Assembly: GCF_026248825.1 (NCBI RefSeq)
Contig: NZ_CP110973.1
Coordinates: forward strand, 62,001-126,000
Length of the DNA: 64,000 nt
Reading direction: 5' to 3'
DNA from: Larkinella insperata
Lineage (GTDB): Bacteria; Bacteroidota; Bacteroidia; Cytophagales; Spirosomataceae
Shown here piece by piece: positions 7,617-16,440 of the stretch; position 1 is the first letter of the stretch, and every line of letters begins with the position of its first letter. The translations under genes were made by a program, and so were the position numbers. The notes beneath the pieces are model-generated. The model had not been told where the DNA came from. It did no database searches and was given only the letters and a program-made list of their open reading frames with translations.

Positions 7617-9998
7617 TTACTCGCTTCGCAAAGATTTAACCGGATTTAACAAGGCGGCTTTGATGCTCTGAAAACTGACGGTTAACAGCGCAATTCCCAG
7701 AGCCAGTATGCCCCCGACCGCAAAATACCACCATTGAATGGGAAACTGGTAAGCGAAATAACTCAGCATCTTCTCCCCAACCCACCAGGCGATGGGCGAC
7801 CCAATCAGTAGCGCCAGCAAAACAAGCTTTAAAAAATCCGTGGATAGCAACGTAGCGATTGAAAAAACGCTAGCCCCCAGCACTTTGCGAATACCGATTT
7901 CTTTTGTTCGCCGTTTTGTCACCAGCGAAATAAGACCGAAAATACCCGCACAGGCCGTAATAATGGCAACCAGCGTGACAAAGCCGACCATACGCCAGAT
8001 GTTGTCGATAGAACGGTACGCCTTGTCAACCTGGTCGCTCAGATAATAATAACTCAGCGGGCGACGGGCGGGTAATTTCTTAAATTCCGCTTCCAGATGC
8101 CGGATCAGCTCCGGTGCCTTGGCCTCGTCGGTCAACCGGACGGTCAGGTAACTCGCCAGCCTCTGCCGACCGCCGTACCAGTGCAGCAGTGGCTCGATGT
8201 GCTCTTTCAGACTCTGGTAATGATAGTTTTTGCTGACGCCGATTACGGTATAAACCCGGTCGTTGTTCTGCTGCCGAATCCGTTTGCCCACGGCGGTGGT
8301 CCAGCCCAGAGCTTTCATAGCGGCTTCGTTGATAATCACGGCATTGCTGACCGAGTCAGCAGGGGTTGCATCTGAGAACGCACGGCCCTCAATTATTGGA
8401 ATACCGTACGTTTCGAAGTACCGAACCGCCCCCGCCACATGCCGGAACTTCACTTTTTGTCCTTCCTTTCCTTCGGGATAATACTCGTTGTAATTGCTCC
8501 AATACCGTTCGGGAGTAACATCGGATGTGGTAAATTCCTGAACCGCACTGCTCTGGTACAGCGCGTCCAGAATGCGCTGCCCCTGCGACAGAGCCAGTTG
8601 CTCGTCGCGGTAGGCCAGATCGGTATTAAAAACCAGTATGTTCTGTTTGGTGTAGCCCAGATTTGCTTTTTTCATGAACTGAATCTGCTGGCGCATCCCG
8701 ATTGTTCCGATGATGAAGACAACGGCCAGCGTAAATTGCAGGACAATCAGTGCGTTCTGGCGGATTCGGCCCCGGTTTGGATCAGCGGAGATTTTGCCTT
8801 TTACGGCCTCTGTGGTTTTCAGGCTCAACAGATACAGCGCCGGATACGTCCCCGAAACCGTCGCTACTGCCAGGGCAATTCCCAGCACCACCGTAATTGT
8901 CGGGTAATCGCTGGCCCAGGAAATGTTGAGCTGCATGTGCCCGGAGCGGAGTTCATTAAATCCCGGAATCAGGTAAGAATAAGCAAACAGCGCGGACAGC
9001 CCCAGCGACAGAAGGACCACCAGCCCCGATTCAATCCAGAATTGCTTCAAAACAATCAGCCGCGTGGCCCCAACCACCTGCCGCATGGCGACCTCTTTGG
9101 TCCTCGGTAAGGCCGATGCCGTTGTCAGATTTATCAGATTAATGCTGATTATCAACAGCAGAAATGCCGCCATCGTGATGGCTCCGTAAATCAGGCCCGA
9201 AAACGTCGGGTTCTGGTCGTGAACGAAATTCCGGTACTCGTTGAGCAAAACCGCCCGATTCTGGCCTTCCGGCGTGAAATGCGCTTTGACCATCGCCGGA
9301 AACTTTGCTTCCAGTCTGCGCTTGTCGACCCCTTCCTTCAGCAGAACATAAACCTGGGCAAACGTATTGTACCAGTCCGCATTCTCCTTAAAATAAGGCA
9401 GTTCGAGCAGCGTAGCGGTAGGCAGAATGGCCTGAAACTGCTGCGAGGAATTCTCCGGTATTTTTGCCAGAACCCCGGTCACGGTATATTGCAAAGAGTC
9501 GTTTAGCGTCAGGCTTTTGCCAACGGGATTGATTGCTCCAAACAGATTCTGGGCGGTTTCTTCACTTAGCACAATCGAACGTTTGCCGCGCAGGGCGGTG
9601 CCGCGATCCCCAAATTTCAACGGAAAGCTAAACACCCGGAAAAAAGTCGTATCCACGTACACCGTTGCAGGCTGTAGGTCTTTCTGACCATACCGAATCC
9701 AGGGGTTACTCCAGGTCTGAATGTGCGTTCCGGCTTCTATTTCGGCATATTCTTTAACCAGTTGGTCCAGAATGGGGTAAACCGTCTGGTTGTAGGTTTG
9801 CCCGTTCGTCTGCGTCTGTACGTAATACAACCGGTCAATGTTCGCGTGAAAACCGTCCCATGTCAGGCACTTTTGCGCAAACAGAATCAGCACAACCACG
9901 CACGCCAGCCCGACAGACAGGCCCAGCACATTGATGGTGGTAAACAATCGGTTTTTCCAGAGATTACGGACGGCAATCTTTAAGTAGTTGTACAACAT
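7617..9998 (-). CDS. ABC transporter permease, MacB/FtsX type, two-module
   Basis: This 793-aa inner-membrane protein begins MLYNYLKIAVRNLWKNR, the usual start of Bacteroidota MacB-like permeases. An in-frame ATG at 10085 would add 29 atypical residues, so 9998 is preferred. The order is: TM1 (about 20-42), periplasmic MacB_PCD domain, FtsX three-TM block with TKEVAMRQVVGA, a linker, a second TM plus periplasmic domain, and a second FtsX block with TKEIGIRKVLGA. It ends in LNPVKSLRSE. Family knowledge suggests coupling to a MacB-type ATPase for lipoprotein, peptide or drug extrusion or mechanotransmission. No ATPase gene is adjacent, so the partner lies elsewhere and the substrate is unknown. 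Confidence 0.93.
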   Translation of the reverse strand: MLYNYLKIAVRNLWKNRLFTTINVLGLSVGLACVVVLILFAQKCLTWDGFHANIDRLYYVQTQTNGQTYNQTVYPILDQLVKEYAEIEAGTHIQTWSNPWIRYGQKDLQPATVYVDTTFFRVFSFPLKFGDRGTALRGKRSIVLSEETAQNLFGAINPVGKSLTLNDSLQYTVTGVLAKIPENSSQQFQAILPTATLLELPYFKENADWYNTFAQVYVLLKEGVDKRRLEAKFPAMVKAHFTPEGQNRAVLLNEYRNFVHDQNPTFSGLIYGAITMAAFLLLIISINLINLTTASALPRTKEVAMRQVVGATRLIVLKQFWIESGLVVLLSLGLSALFAYSYLIPGFNELRSGHMQLNISWASDYPTITVVLGIALAVATVSGTYPALYLLSLKTTEAVKGKISADPNRGRIRQNALIVLQFTLAVVFIIGTIGMRQQIQFMKKANLGYTKQNILVFNTDLAYRDEQLALSQGQRILDALYQSSAVQEFTTSDVTPERYWSNYNEYYPEGKEGQKVKFRHVAGAVRYFETYGIPIIEGRAFSDATPADSVSNAVIINEAAMKALGWTTAVGKRIRQQNNDRVYTVIGVSKNYHYQSLKEHIEPLLHWYGGRQRLASYLTVRLTDEAKAPELIRHLEAEFKKLPARRPLSYYYLSDQVDKAYRSIDNIWRMVGFVTLVAIITACAGIFGLISLVTKRRTKEIGIRKVLGASVFSIATLLSTDFLKLVLLALLIGSPIAWWVGEKMLSYFAYQFPIQWWYFAVGGILALGIALLTVSFQSIKAALLNPVKSLRSE

Positions 9999-10151
9999 GG
10001 CGGTAAGGGTTATGTGCCGGTAAAGCAGCCTTTGGCCGGGGAGGCAAGGGTGAAGTAAATCCGGGAAGCTTCGCCCAATAATCATACCACGCGATTAAAA
10101 CCGGCTTGATACATCTGCAAAGGCGATTTTTACGTTAAACAACTGTACGAT

Positions 10152-10171
10152 TTCGGACACTTTTGTCCGAA
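10152..10171. promoter_or_regulatory. Perfect inverted repeat between divergent permease and sensor kinase
   Basis: TTCGGACA-CTTT-TGTCCGAA, followed at once by two CCGGACCG direct repeats (about 10174-10191), lies in the 304-bp divergent gap between the permease (start 9998) and the hybrid kinase (start 10303). It is a good candidate for a regulator binding site. Nothing else was recognised in that gap. Confidence 0.45.
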
Positions 10172-10302
10172 TGACCGGACCGCCCGGACCGTATTCTCTT
10201 ATTAGAAACTTTACCATATTTAGGTGGTTCTGATACTTAGCACCCCAGGTGACGGTTTTTCCTGAGCGTAAGATTGGCTGCCAGCTTTGTCGACTACATA
10301 TT

Positions 10303-13300
10303 ATGGCAATTTATGCTGAACATCAGGGCGATTTATCTTCCCACTCCTTCGCCAAGCGGGCTGCGGATGATATGCCGTCGGGTGAGGAACTCAGCACCCT
10401 GATGGGATCTTTCACGCAGGCATACTGGGAAACCAATGCCGAAGGAATGATCGTGACTGATTCCCCCAGCTGGCGGGCTTACACCGGCCAGACCGTCGGG
10501 GAATGGCTGAATGAGGGCTGGCAGAAAGCTCTTCACCCCGACGATCGCGATTACGCCGGGCAACAATGGCAGGAAGCCGTTCAGCAACACACCCCCGTCA
10601 ATGCCGAGTTCCGATTAGCCCACCCGGATGGCAACTGGCGCTGGACCAACCTGCGGGCTACACCCATTCTGAATCCGGATGGCTCGGTAAAAAAATGGCT
10701 GTGTCTGCTCATGGATGTTCCGCCCCGCAGACAAACGGAAGATAAACTGCGCAAACGCGAAGAGGAACTGGCGCGCGTGCAGCGAATTGGTGGAATCGCC
10801 GGTATCGACGTTACGGTAGGTGATGGTATCGAAGAATCGACAGGCGGGCGGTCGCCGGAATACCGTAACCTCCACGGTTTATTACCCGATACGGTTTATG
10901 AAACACATGCCGACTGGCTGCAACGGCTTCATCCGGACGACCGCGAACGGGCTGAGCGTGTCCTGAAAGACGCACTGGCCGGCACCGACGATAGGTACGA
11001 GAACGAATACCGCATCATCCGGCCCATCGACGGGCAGGAACGTTGGCTGAATGCCAAACTGGCCATTGAGCGCGACCCGGCCGGAAAACCCGTTCGTCTG
11101 ATCGGGGCGCACATTGATATTACCGCCCTTAAACAGACCGAAGCCGCCCTGCGCAGTTCCGAGGAGCGATTTCGCCTGGCGGCCCAGGCTTCTCAATTGT
11201 ATGCCTGGGAAGTTGATCTGGTCCGACGAACAGTCTGGTTTTCGGAAGCCGCCCCGTCCGTGTTGGGCTATACGGATTTTCCACCGGAATGGGGTGACCC
11301 GAGCACGGTCATCAACGCCATCCATCCCGATGACCAGGAGCGGGTGCGCGGAGCCATCCTGACCGCCATTGTGGGCAACGGCGAGTTGACGGTGACCTTT
11401 CGAAACCTGACAGCTTCCGGTGCCTACCTATGGGTGGAGTCACGGGCGCAGGTTCAGCGCAACGATACGGGTCAGCCGCTCCGGATGCACGGCGTGGTGA
11501 TCAACGTCGACGCCCGCATCCGGGCCGAAGAAGCCCTAAGCCAGGCGCATAGCCTAACGCGTGAAATCCTGGAAAGCATTGACGATATTTTTTTCACCGT
11601 TGATCGAAATTTCGTTTTTAAATACCTGAATCACAAGGCCGAACTGACCTGGGGGCGGCAACGGGACGAACTGCTGGGCAAATCGATATGGGAGATCTTT
11701 CCGCAGGCAATTGGGAGCGAAGCCTACCGGATGCAGCTGAAAGTGATGAAGGATCGGCAGCCCGTCCATTTCGAAACTTTTTCGCCTATTATTAGCCGCT
11801 GGATTGCCGTCAGCGTCTTTCCCTCGGTCATGGGCGGACTATCGGTTTACTTTCACGACATCACCGAGGTCCGGCAGGCGCAGGATGCCTTGCGGGAAAG
11901 CGAGGAACGGTTTCGCACACTGGTCCAGAATCTGCCGGATTACGCCATTTTCAGTATTGATACCCAGGGCTGCATTACCGATTGGACCGAAGGCGCCCAA
12001 CGCGTGAAAGGCTACACCGCCGAAGAAGCCATCGGGCAGCATATTTCCATCTTTTTTACCCCCGAAGACCAGACGGCTGGCAAAATAGAAGAGGAAATGA
12101 CCCAGGCAGCCGAAACCGGCCGGGCCGAGCGCGAAGGCGTGTGCGTTCGAAAAGGCGGAAAACGGCTTTGGGTCAACGAAATCACGACGGCCATCCGCGC
12201 CCCGAACGGGCAGCTCGTGGGTTTTACGCAAATCAGCCGCGACATTACAACCCGCAAACAATCGGAGGAATCCCTGCGCGAGTCGCAGGAAAGTCTCCAG
12301 CTTATTCTGTCCAGCATCGCCGACCACGGCATCATCACCACCGACATCCGCAACATCATTACCGGCTGGAATCCGGGGGCTCAGCACCTGTTTGGTTATT
12401 CCGCCGAAGAAGCCATTGGGCAGCCGGGCGCGCTCATCTACACCCCCGAAGACCGGGCCAAGGGCGAGCCGCAAAAAGAAACCGATACCGCCCGCCGACA
12501 CGGCCGGGCCGCCGATGAACGGTATCATATCCGGAAAGATGGCTCCCGGCTGTACATCTCGGGCGTGATGTCTCCGCTCTACAACAATGCAGGACAGCTG
12601 CTGGGTTACGTCAAAGTAACACGGGATCTGACCGAACGCCAGCAGATGATGGAAGCCCTGCGCGAAGCCGACCGCCGGAAAGACGAGTTTTTGGCCATGC
12701 TGGGCCATGAGCTGCGCAATCCGCTGGCTCCGGTACGCAACGGGCTGCAGATCCTGTCATTGACGGCCCGGGAAGACGAGGTCACTAGCCTGGTTTCAAT
12801 GATGAACCGCCAGATCGATCATCTGGTGCGGCTCGTGGATGATCTGCTTGATGTAAGCCGCATTAGCCGGGGTAAGATCGAGCTGCATCGGGAGCGCCTG
12901 AACCTAACGGCGCTGGTGAGCCAGGCGGCCGAAACCATCCGCCCGCTTTACCAATCCCACGGTCGGCAGCTCCATGTCACCCTGCCCGCTTCCCCGATAT
13001 ATCTCCATGGCGACACCACCCGGCTGACGCAGGTTGTAAACAACTTGTTGACAAACGGCGTTCGCTATACTGAGCAGGACGGAGAGGTGTGGCTGACGCT
13101 CGAAAAGGCGGGAACAGACGCCGTCCTGCGCGTACGGGACAACGGCATCGGATTAACCTCCGATCAGGTAACGGTTATTTTTGATCTGTTTGTGCAGGTC
13201 GATCACTCTCTGGCCCGCGCACAGGGCGGCCTGGGTATGGGCCTGACCCTGGTTAAGCGATTGGTTGAGATGCACGGTGGCCGGGTGGAAGCCACCAGTG

Positions 13301-13782
13301 CTGGATTAGGTCAAGGCAGTGAGTTCATTGTCCAGCTGCCAATAGTAGAAAAATCAGAAACGTTAATGAATACGGAAAATAAGAATACTACCGCGAAAGC
13401 GCCGGGCTACCGGATTTTAGTTGTGGATGATAACCAGGATTCGGCCACCACGCTGACCATGCTGCTGAAACTGAAGGGCCACGAGGTGCAAACCCGTTAT
13501 GGAGGTCGGGCAGGACTGGAAGCGGCCGGAAACGTGAAGCCGCAGGTGATTATCCTCGATATTGGTATGCCCGAAATGGATGGATACGAGACGTGTCGGC
13601 AGATTCGTCAGCACGACTGGGGAAAAGAGATGGTGATTGTCGCCCTGACGGGGTATGGTCAGGAAGATGACAAACGAAAAGCCCAGGAAGCCGGTTTCGA
13701 CGGCCACCTGATTAAACCGGTTGATCTGACGTCACTGACCCAACTGCTGGATACTTTATTTTCGAATGAGCGAACGGCCTGA
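10303..13782 (+). CDS. Hybrid sensor histidine kinase with about six PAS domains and a receiver
   Basis: This 1159-aa cytoplasmic two-component sensor has no obvious membrane segment or signal peptide. About six PAS/PAC modules cover residues 30-780, with repeated features such as LHPDDR, GYTAEEAIGQ and GFTQISRDIT. A HisKA domain carries the phospho-acceptor His802 (GHELRNPLAPVRNG). A HATPase_c domain follows (N box, VRDNGIGL, GLGMGLTLVKRLVEMHGG), then a C-terminal receiver with VVDDNQD and phospho-acceptor Asp1086 (LDIGMPEMDG). ATG at 10303 follows ATT and suits the family; an in-frame ATG at 10249 would add 18 residues. There is no DNA-binding output domain and no separate response regulator nearby, so the phosphorelay partner is unknown. 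PAS ligands (redox, light or small molecule) cannot be read from sequence. Confidence 0.93.
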   Translation: MAIYAEHQGDLSSHSFAKRAADDMPSGEELSTLMGSFTQAYWETNAEGMIVTDSPSWRAYTGQTVGEWLNEGWQKALHPDDRDYAGQQWQEAVQQHTPVNAEFRLAHPDGNWRWTNLRATPILNPDGSVKKWLCLLMDVPPRRQTEDKLRKREEELARVQRIGGIAGIDVTVGDGIEESTGGRSPEYRNLHGLLPDTVYETHADWLQRLHPDDRERAERVLKDALAGTDDRYENEYRIIRPIDGQERWLNAKLAIERDPAGKPVRLIGAHIDITALKQTEAALRSSEERFRLAAQASQLYAWEVDLVRRTVWFSEAAPSVLGYTDFPPEWGDPSTVINAIHPDDQERVRGAILTAIVGNGELTVTFRNLTASGAYLWVESRAQVQRNDTGQPLRMHGVVINVDARIRAEEALSQAHSLTREILESIDDIFFTVDRNFVFKYLNHKAELTWGRQRDELLGKSIWEIFPQAIGSEAYRMQLKVMKDRQPVHFETFSPIISRWIAVSVFPSVMGGLSVYFHDITEVRQAQDALRESEERFRTLVQNLPDYAIFSIDTQGCITDWTEGAQRVKGYTAEEAIGQHISIFFTPEDQTAGKIEEEMTQAAETGRAEREGVCVRKGGKRLWVNEITTAIRAPNGQLVGFTQISRDITTRKQSEESLRESQESLQLILSSIADHGIITTDIRNIITGWNPGAQHLFGYSAEEAIGQPGALIYTPEDRAKGEPQKETDTARRHGRAADERYHIRKDGSRLYISGVMSPLYNNAGQLLGYVKVTRDLTERQQMMEALREADRRKDEFLAMLGHELRNPLAPVRNGLQILSLTAREDEVTSLVSMMNRQIDHLVRLVDDLLDVSRISRGKIELHRERLNLTALVSQAAETIRPLYQSHGRQLHVTLPASPIYLHGDTTRLTQVVNNLLTNGVRYTEQDGEVWLTLEKAGTDAVLRVRDNGIGLTSDQVTVIFDLFVQVDHSLARAQGGLGMGLTLVKRLVEMHGGRVEATSAGLGQGSEFIVQLPIVEKSETLMNTENKNTTAKAPGYRILVVDDNQDSATTLTMLLKLKGHEVQTRYGGRAGLEAAGNVKPQVIILDIGMPEMDGYETCRQIRQHDWGKEMVIVALTGYGQEDDKRKAQEAGFDGHLIKPVDLTSLTQLLDTLFSNERTA

Positions 13783-13805
13783 TACCGCTCTGGTTGCCGG
13801 AAAAT

Positions 13806-16190
13806 TTACGAGTCGGCACTGGCTGCCGGCTCCGACACGGGCAGGTAGATTTCAAACGTAGCACCCCGACCCGGTTGGCTGGTGGCCGTGATGGCGCCAC
13901 CGTGATTGGCGACCACTCGGGCACAAATGGCCAGTCCGATTCCCGTACCGGCGTACTGGCTCTTGCCGTGTAGTCGCTGAAATACCTGGAAAATTCGCTC
14001 GGCGTATTTCTGCTCGAACCCGATCCCGTTGTCGGCAACCTGAATGCGATAATACTGCGCCGTTAGCCGGGTTGGCCTGACGCTAGCGGGCAACTGACCA
14101 CTCGCCAGGGTTCGGCAGGTTACCTGAATCCGGGGCGCGGTGTCGGCCTGTCGAAACTTGATGGCGTTGCTGAACAGGTTCATAAAGAGCTGCCCGATCA
14201 GCGAGGCATCCCCCCGAATGATGGGCAACTGAGCCACTTCGATTTGCGCATTCGTTTCGCTGATGCCCACTTCCAGATCGAGCAGCACCGTTTGGATGAC
14301 ATCGTTGAGCGGAACCCAGGCATTTAATTCGCGTTGGGTTGAGATGCGTGAAAAAGCCAGCAGATCTTTGATGAGCACCGACAGCCGGTTGGCTGCCGAC
14401 TGCATGCGCTGGAGGTAATCAACACCGCCCGCCAACTGAGGTCCGTATTGGGCCATCAGCACGTCCCCAAACGCCTGAATCTTGCGCAGCGGCTCCTGCA
14501 AATCGTGCGAAGCTACGTACGCAAACTGCTCTAGATTCGCATTGCTGCGTTGCAGGTCGGCCAGCGTGGCTTTGACCTGCAATTCGGCCCGTTTCCGCTC
14601 GGAAATATCCAGCGCGGTCAGCGTCAGGCCATCCTCGCGCCGGACGGCCGTAATGGCGAACCACCCCTGAATGCTGGACTCTTTGAGTTCCATCTCGGTA
14701 TGGAAGGCAACGCCTGTTTTCACGACGTCAACGTAGCGATCAAATAACGCCATCGATTCTACGTAAGGCGCCACTTCGAGCATACGACGCCCGATCAGTT
14801 CCTCGGCTGATCGGTGGTACAACTCCTCCGCGGTCTTGTTCAGGTTGACCCACACAAAATCCACAATGCGCCCGGCTTCCCGAAGGGGTGAAAAGAACAT
14901 AATCGCCATGGGGGCGCTGTCCATGATGCTTTGCAGGTTGTTTTTGGCTTCCAACAACGCCTGGGTGCGTTGTTCCACCTGAAAAGCCAATTCCTGCTGA
15001 AGCTGGCGTTGCTGGGTAACATCCTGCGACATGCCCACTAGGCGAATGGGCTTCCCCTGCTCATTAAAGTAGGTTCGGCCCTGGCTGTGCAGAATCCGCT
15101 CCTGCCCCGTATGCTGGTTAACAACCGTGTATTCGGCCCGGTACATTCCACCCGACTCAGGCGTCAGGGCGCGGGCGATAGCGGTCTGAATTCGCGCCTG
15201 GTCCTTTTCGTGAACCGGGTCAAAAGCCGAGTTCCGATTATTCTCATTATCAACGCCAAACCAGCCGTGCAGCCGGTCGGAGTACTGCGTCTGGCCGGTA
15301 GTTGGGTTGAAGCTCCAGGTACCCAGCTCAGCCAGCTCGATGGCGCTCCGAAGCGATTCCTGGGCTTCTTCGAGTTGCTGGCGGACCAGCACCTGCTGGG
15401 TGACATCCGTGGCCGTTACCATAATGCCGTAAATCCCACCCGCCGTGTTATACAGGGCTTTATACGTATAATTGTAGTAGCCGGTAAAAGGCTGACCGCA
15501 GCGGAGAGATGTCACTTTTTCTTCCGGCCGGTAAGAGGTTTCCCCCGTTTCGAGCACCTGCCGGAGCTGATCCAGCAACGAAGCCGACACCGATCCGGGC
15601 AAAAATTCGGCGTACGGTCGGCCAATTACGGACGCGTCACAGCCCAGAATTTCAAGCATTTTCTCGTTGATCGTTCGAATCTGGAAGTCCGTTCCGACCA
15701 GAACGACTTTGGCGACCGGCGAGTTAAAAAATACGTTTTGCGAGAACAATTCGCTTTCTTCCAGTTTTTCCTGCGCCACTATCGTCTGCGTGACGTCCTG
15801 CACAATACCACTGAAACGCGTCAGCCGCCCCTGCTCATCCCGGATGGTTTTCCCGCGAGCCTGAACCCACCGGAGTGTTCCCTCCTGATTCAGCGTCCGG
15901 AAAATGATATTGTGTTCCTTGTAGTTGAGTGGGTTGAGTGCCAGAGCGTTGGCCTTTTGTACCCGCTCCCGGTCGTCAATATGAACCTGCGACATCAGGA
16001 TGGCCGCCGACACCTCCGCATCCGGTGCCAGCCCAAACAATTGCTTACAAATTCCCGACCATTCTGCCTGACTGGTGACCAGATTAAAATCCCAGGTGCC
16101 TACCCCGGCCGCTTGCAGGGCAAACCGGAGCCGTTCGTTCTCCACAATCATATCACGCTCCACAGAATTGGTCAGCTCGTTCATGGACAA
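13806..16190 (-). CDS. PAS-domain sensor histidine kinase
   Basis: This 794-aa kinase lacks membrane segments. Four PAS modules cover roughly residues 20-145, 150-275, 285-400 and 420-535 (repeated GTWDFN, GTWSFN and DVTQ signatures). A coiled coil near 400-425 (VEQRTQALLEAKNNLQ) and another before the kinase core follow. HisKA has His562 in YVASHDLQEPLRKIQ, the variant typical of phytochrome- and LovK-like kinases. HATPase_c shows NLFSNAIKF, VADNGIGF and GTGIGLAICARVVANHGG. It ends in VSEPAASADS. The gene converges on the hybrid kinase with a 23-bp gap. No response regulator is adjacent. A start at codon 3 is also possible. Confidence 0.92.
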   Translation of the reverse strand: MSMNELTNSVERDMIVENERLRFALQAAGVGTWDFNLVTSQAEWSGICKQLFGLAPDAEVSAAILMSQVHIDDRERVQKANALALNPLNYKEHNIIFRTLNQEGTLRWVQARGKTIRDEQGRLTRFSGIVQDVTQTIVAQEKLEESELFSQNVFFNSPVAKVVLVGTDFQIRTINEKMLEILGCDASVIGRPYAEFLPGSVSASLLDQLRQVLETGETSYRPEEKVTSLRCGQPFTGYYNYTYKALYNTAGGIYGIMVTATDVTQQVLVRQQLEEAQESLRSAIELAELGTWSFNPTTGQTQYSDRLHGWFGVDNENNRNSAFDPVHEKDQARIQTAIARALTPESGGMYRAEYTVVNQHTGQERILHSQGRTYFNEQGKPIRLVGMSQDVTQQRQLQQELAFQVEQRTQALLEAKNNLQSIMDSAPMAIMFFSPLREAGRIVDFVWVNLNKTAEELYHRSAEELIGRRMLEVAPYVESMALFDRYVDVVKTGVAFHTEMELKESSIQGWFAITAVRREDGLTLTALDISERKRAELQVKATLADLQRSNANLEQFAYVASHDLQEPLRKIQAFGDVLMAQYGPQLAGGVDYLQRMQSAANRLSVLIKDLLAFSRISTQRELNAWVPLNDVIQTVLLDLEVGISETNAQIEVAQLPIIRGDASLIGQLFMNLFSNAIKFRQADTAPRIQVTCRTLASGQLPASVRPTRLTAQYYRIQVADNGIGFEQKYAERIFQVFQRLHGKSQYAGTGIGLAICARVVANHGGAITATSQPGRGATFEIYLPVSEPAASADS

Positions 16191-16440
16191 ATGGGAAAGG
16201 ATATTAACAGCACGCGAACGTGGAAACCGTCTGGTAGGGTTTCGTAAGTAAAGATAGATGCGGGTTTTTATTGGCGCAAGGGCGTTTCAAAAAACGTCCA
16301 GCGGCCTTCTGCCCCCCGCTTCCCTGTACCGGGTCCGGCGGGGGTGTCAGCCGGATGTTTATAAATTCGTAATGATCAGGTAACAGTTAGGTAAAGTAGA
16401 CACGCTCTCTTTGCAGCGACAAAATTTTATCGCCTATTGC

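Noticed and set aside
9999..10060. Sigma-54 promoter for the permease (GGCAC-like sequence on the minus strand)
   Set aside because: The -12 GC element is missing and the spacing does not fit TGGCAC-N5-TTGCA.
11839..12708. 289-codon minus-strand ORF
   Set aside because: Antisense to the PAS region of the hybrid kinase. High GC and repeated PAS sequences create long open shadows.
15087..16247. 386-codon plus-strand ORF
   Set aside because: Antisense to the second PAS kinase; no family features.
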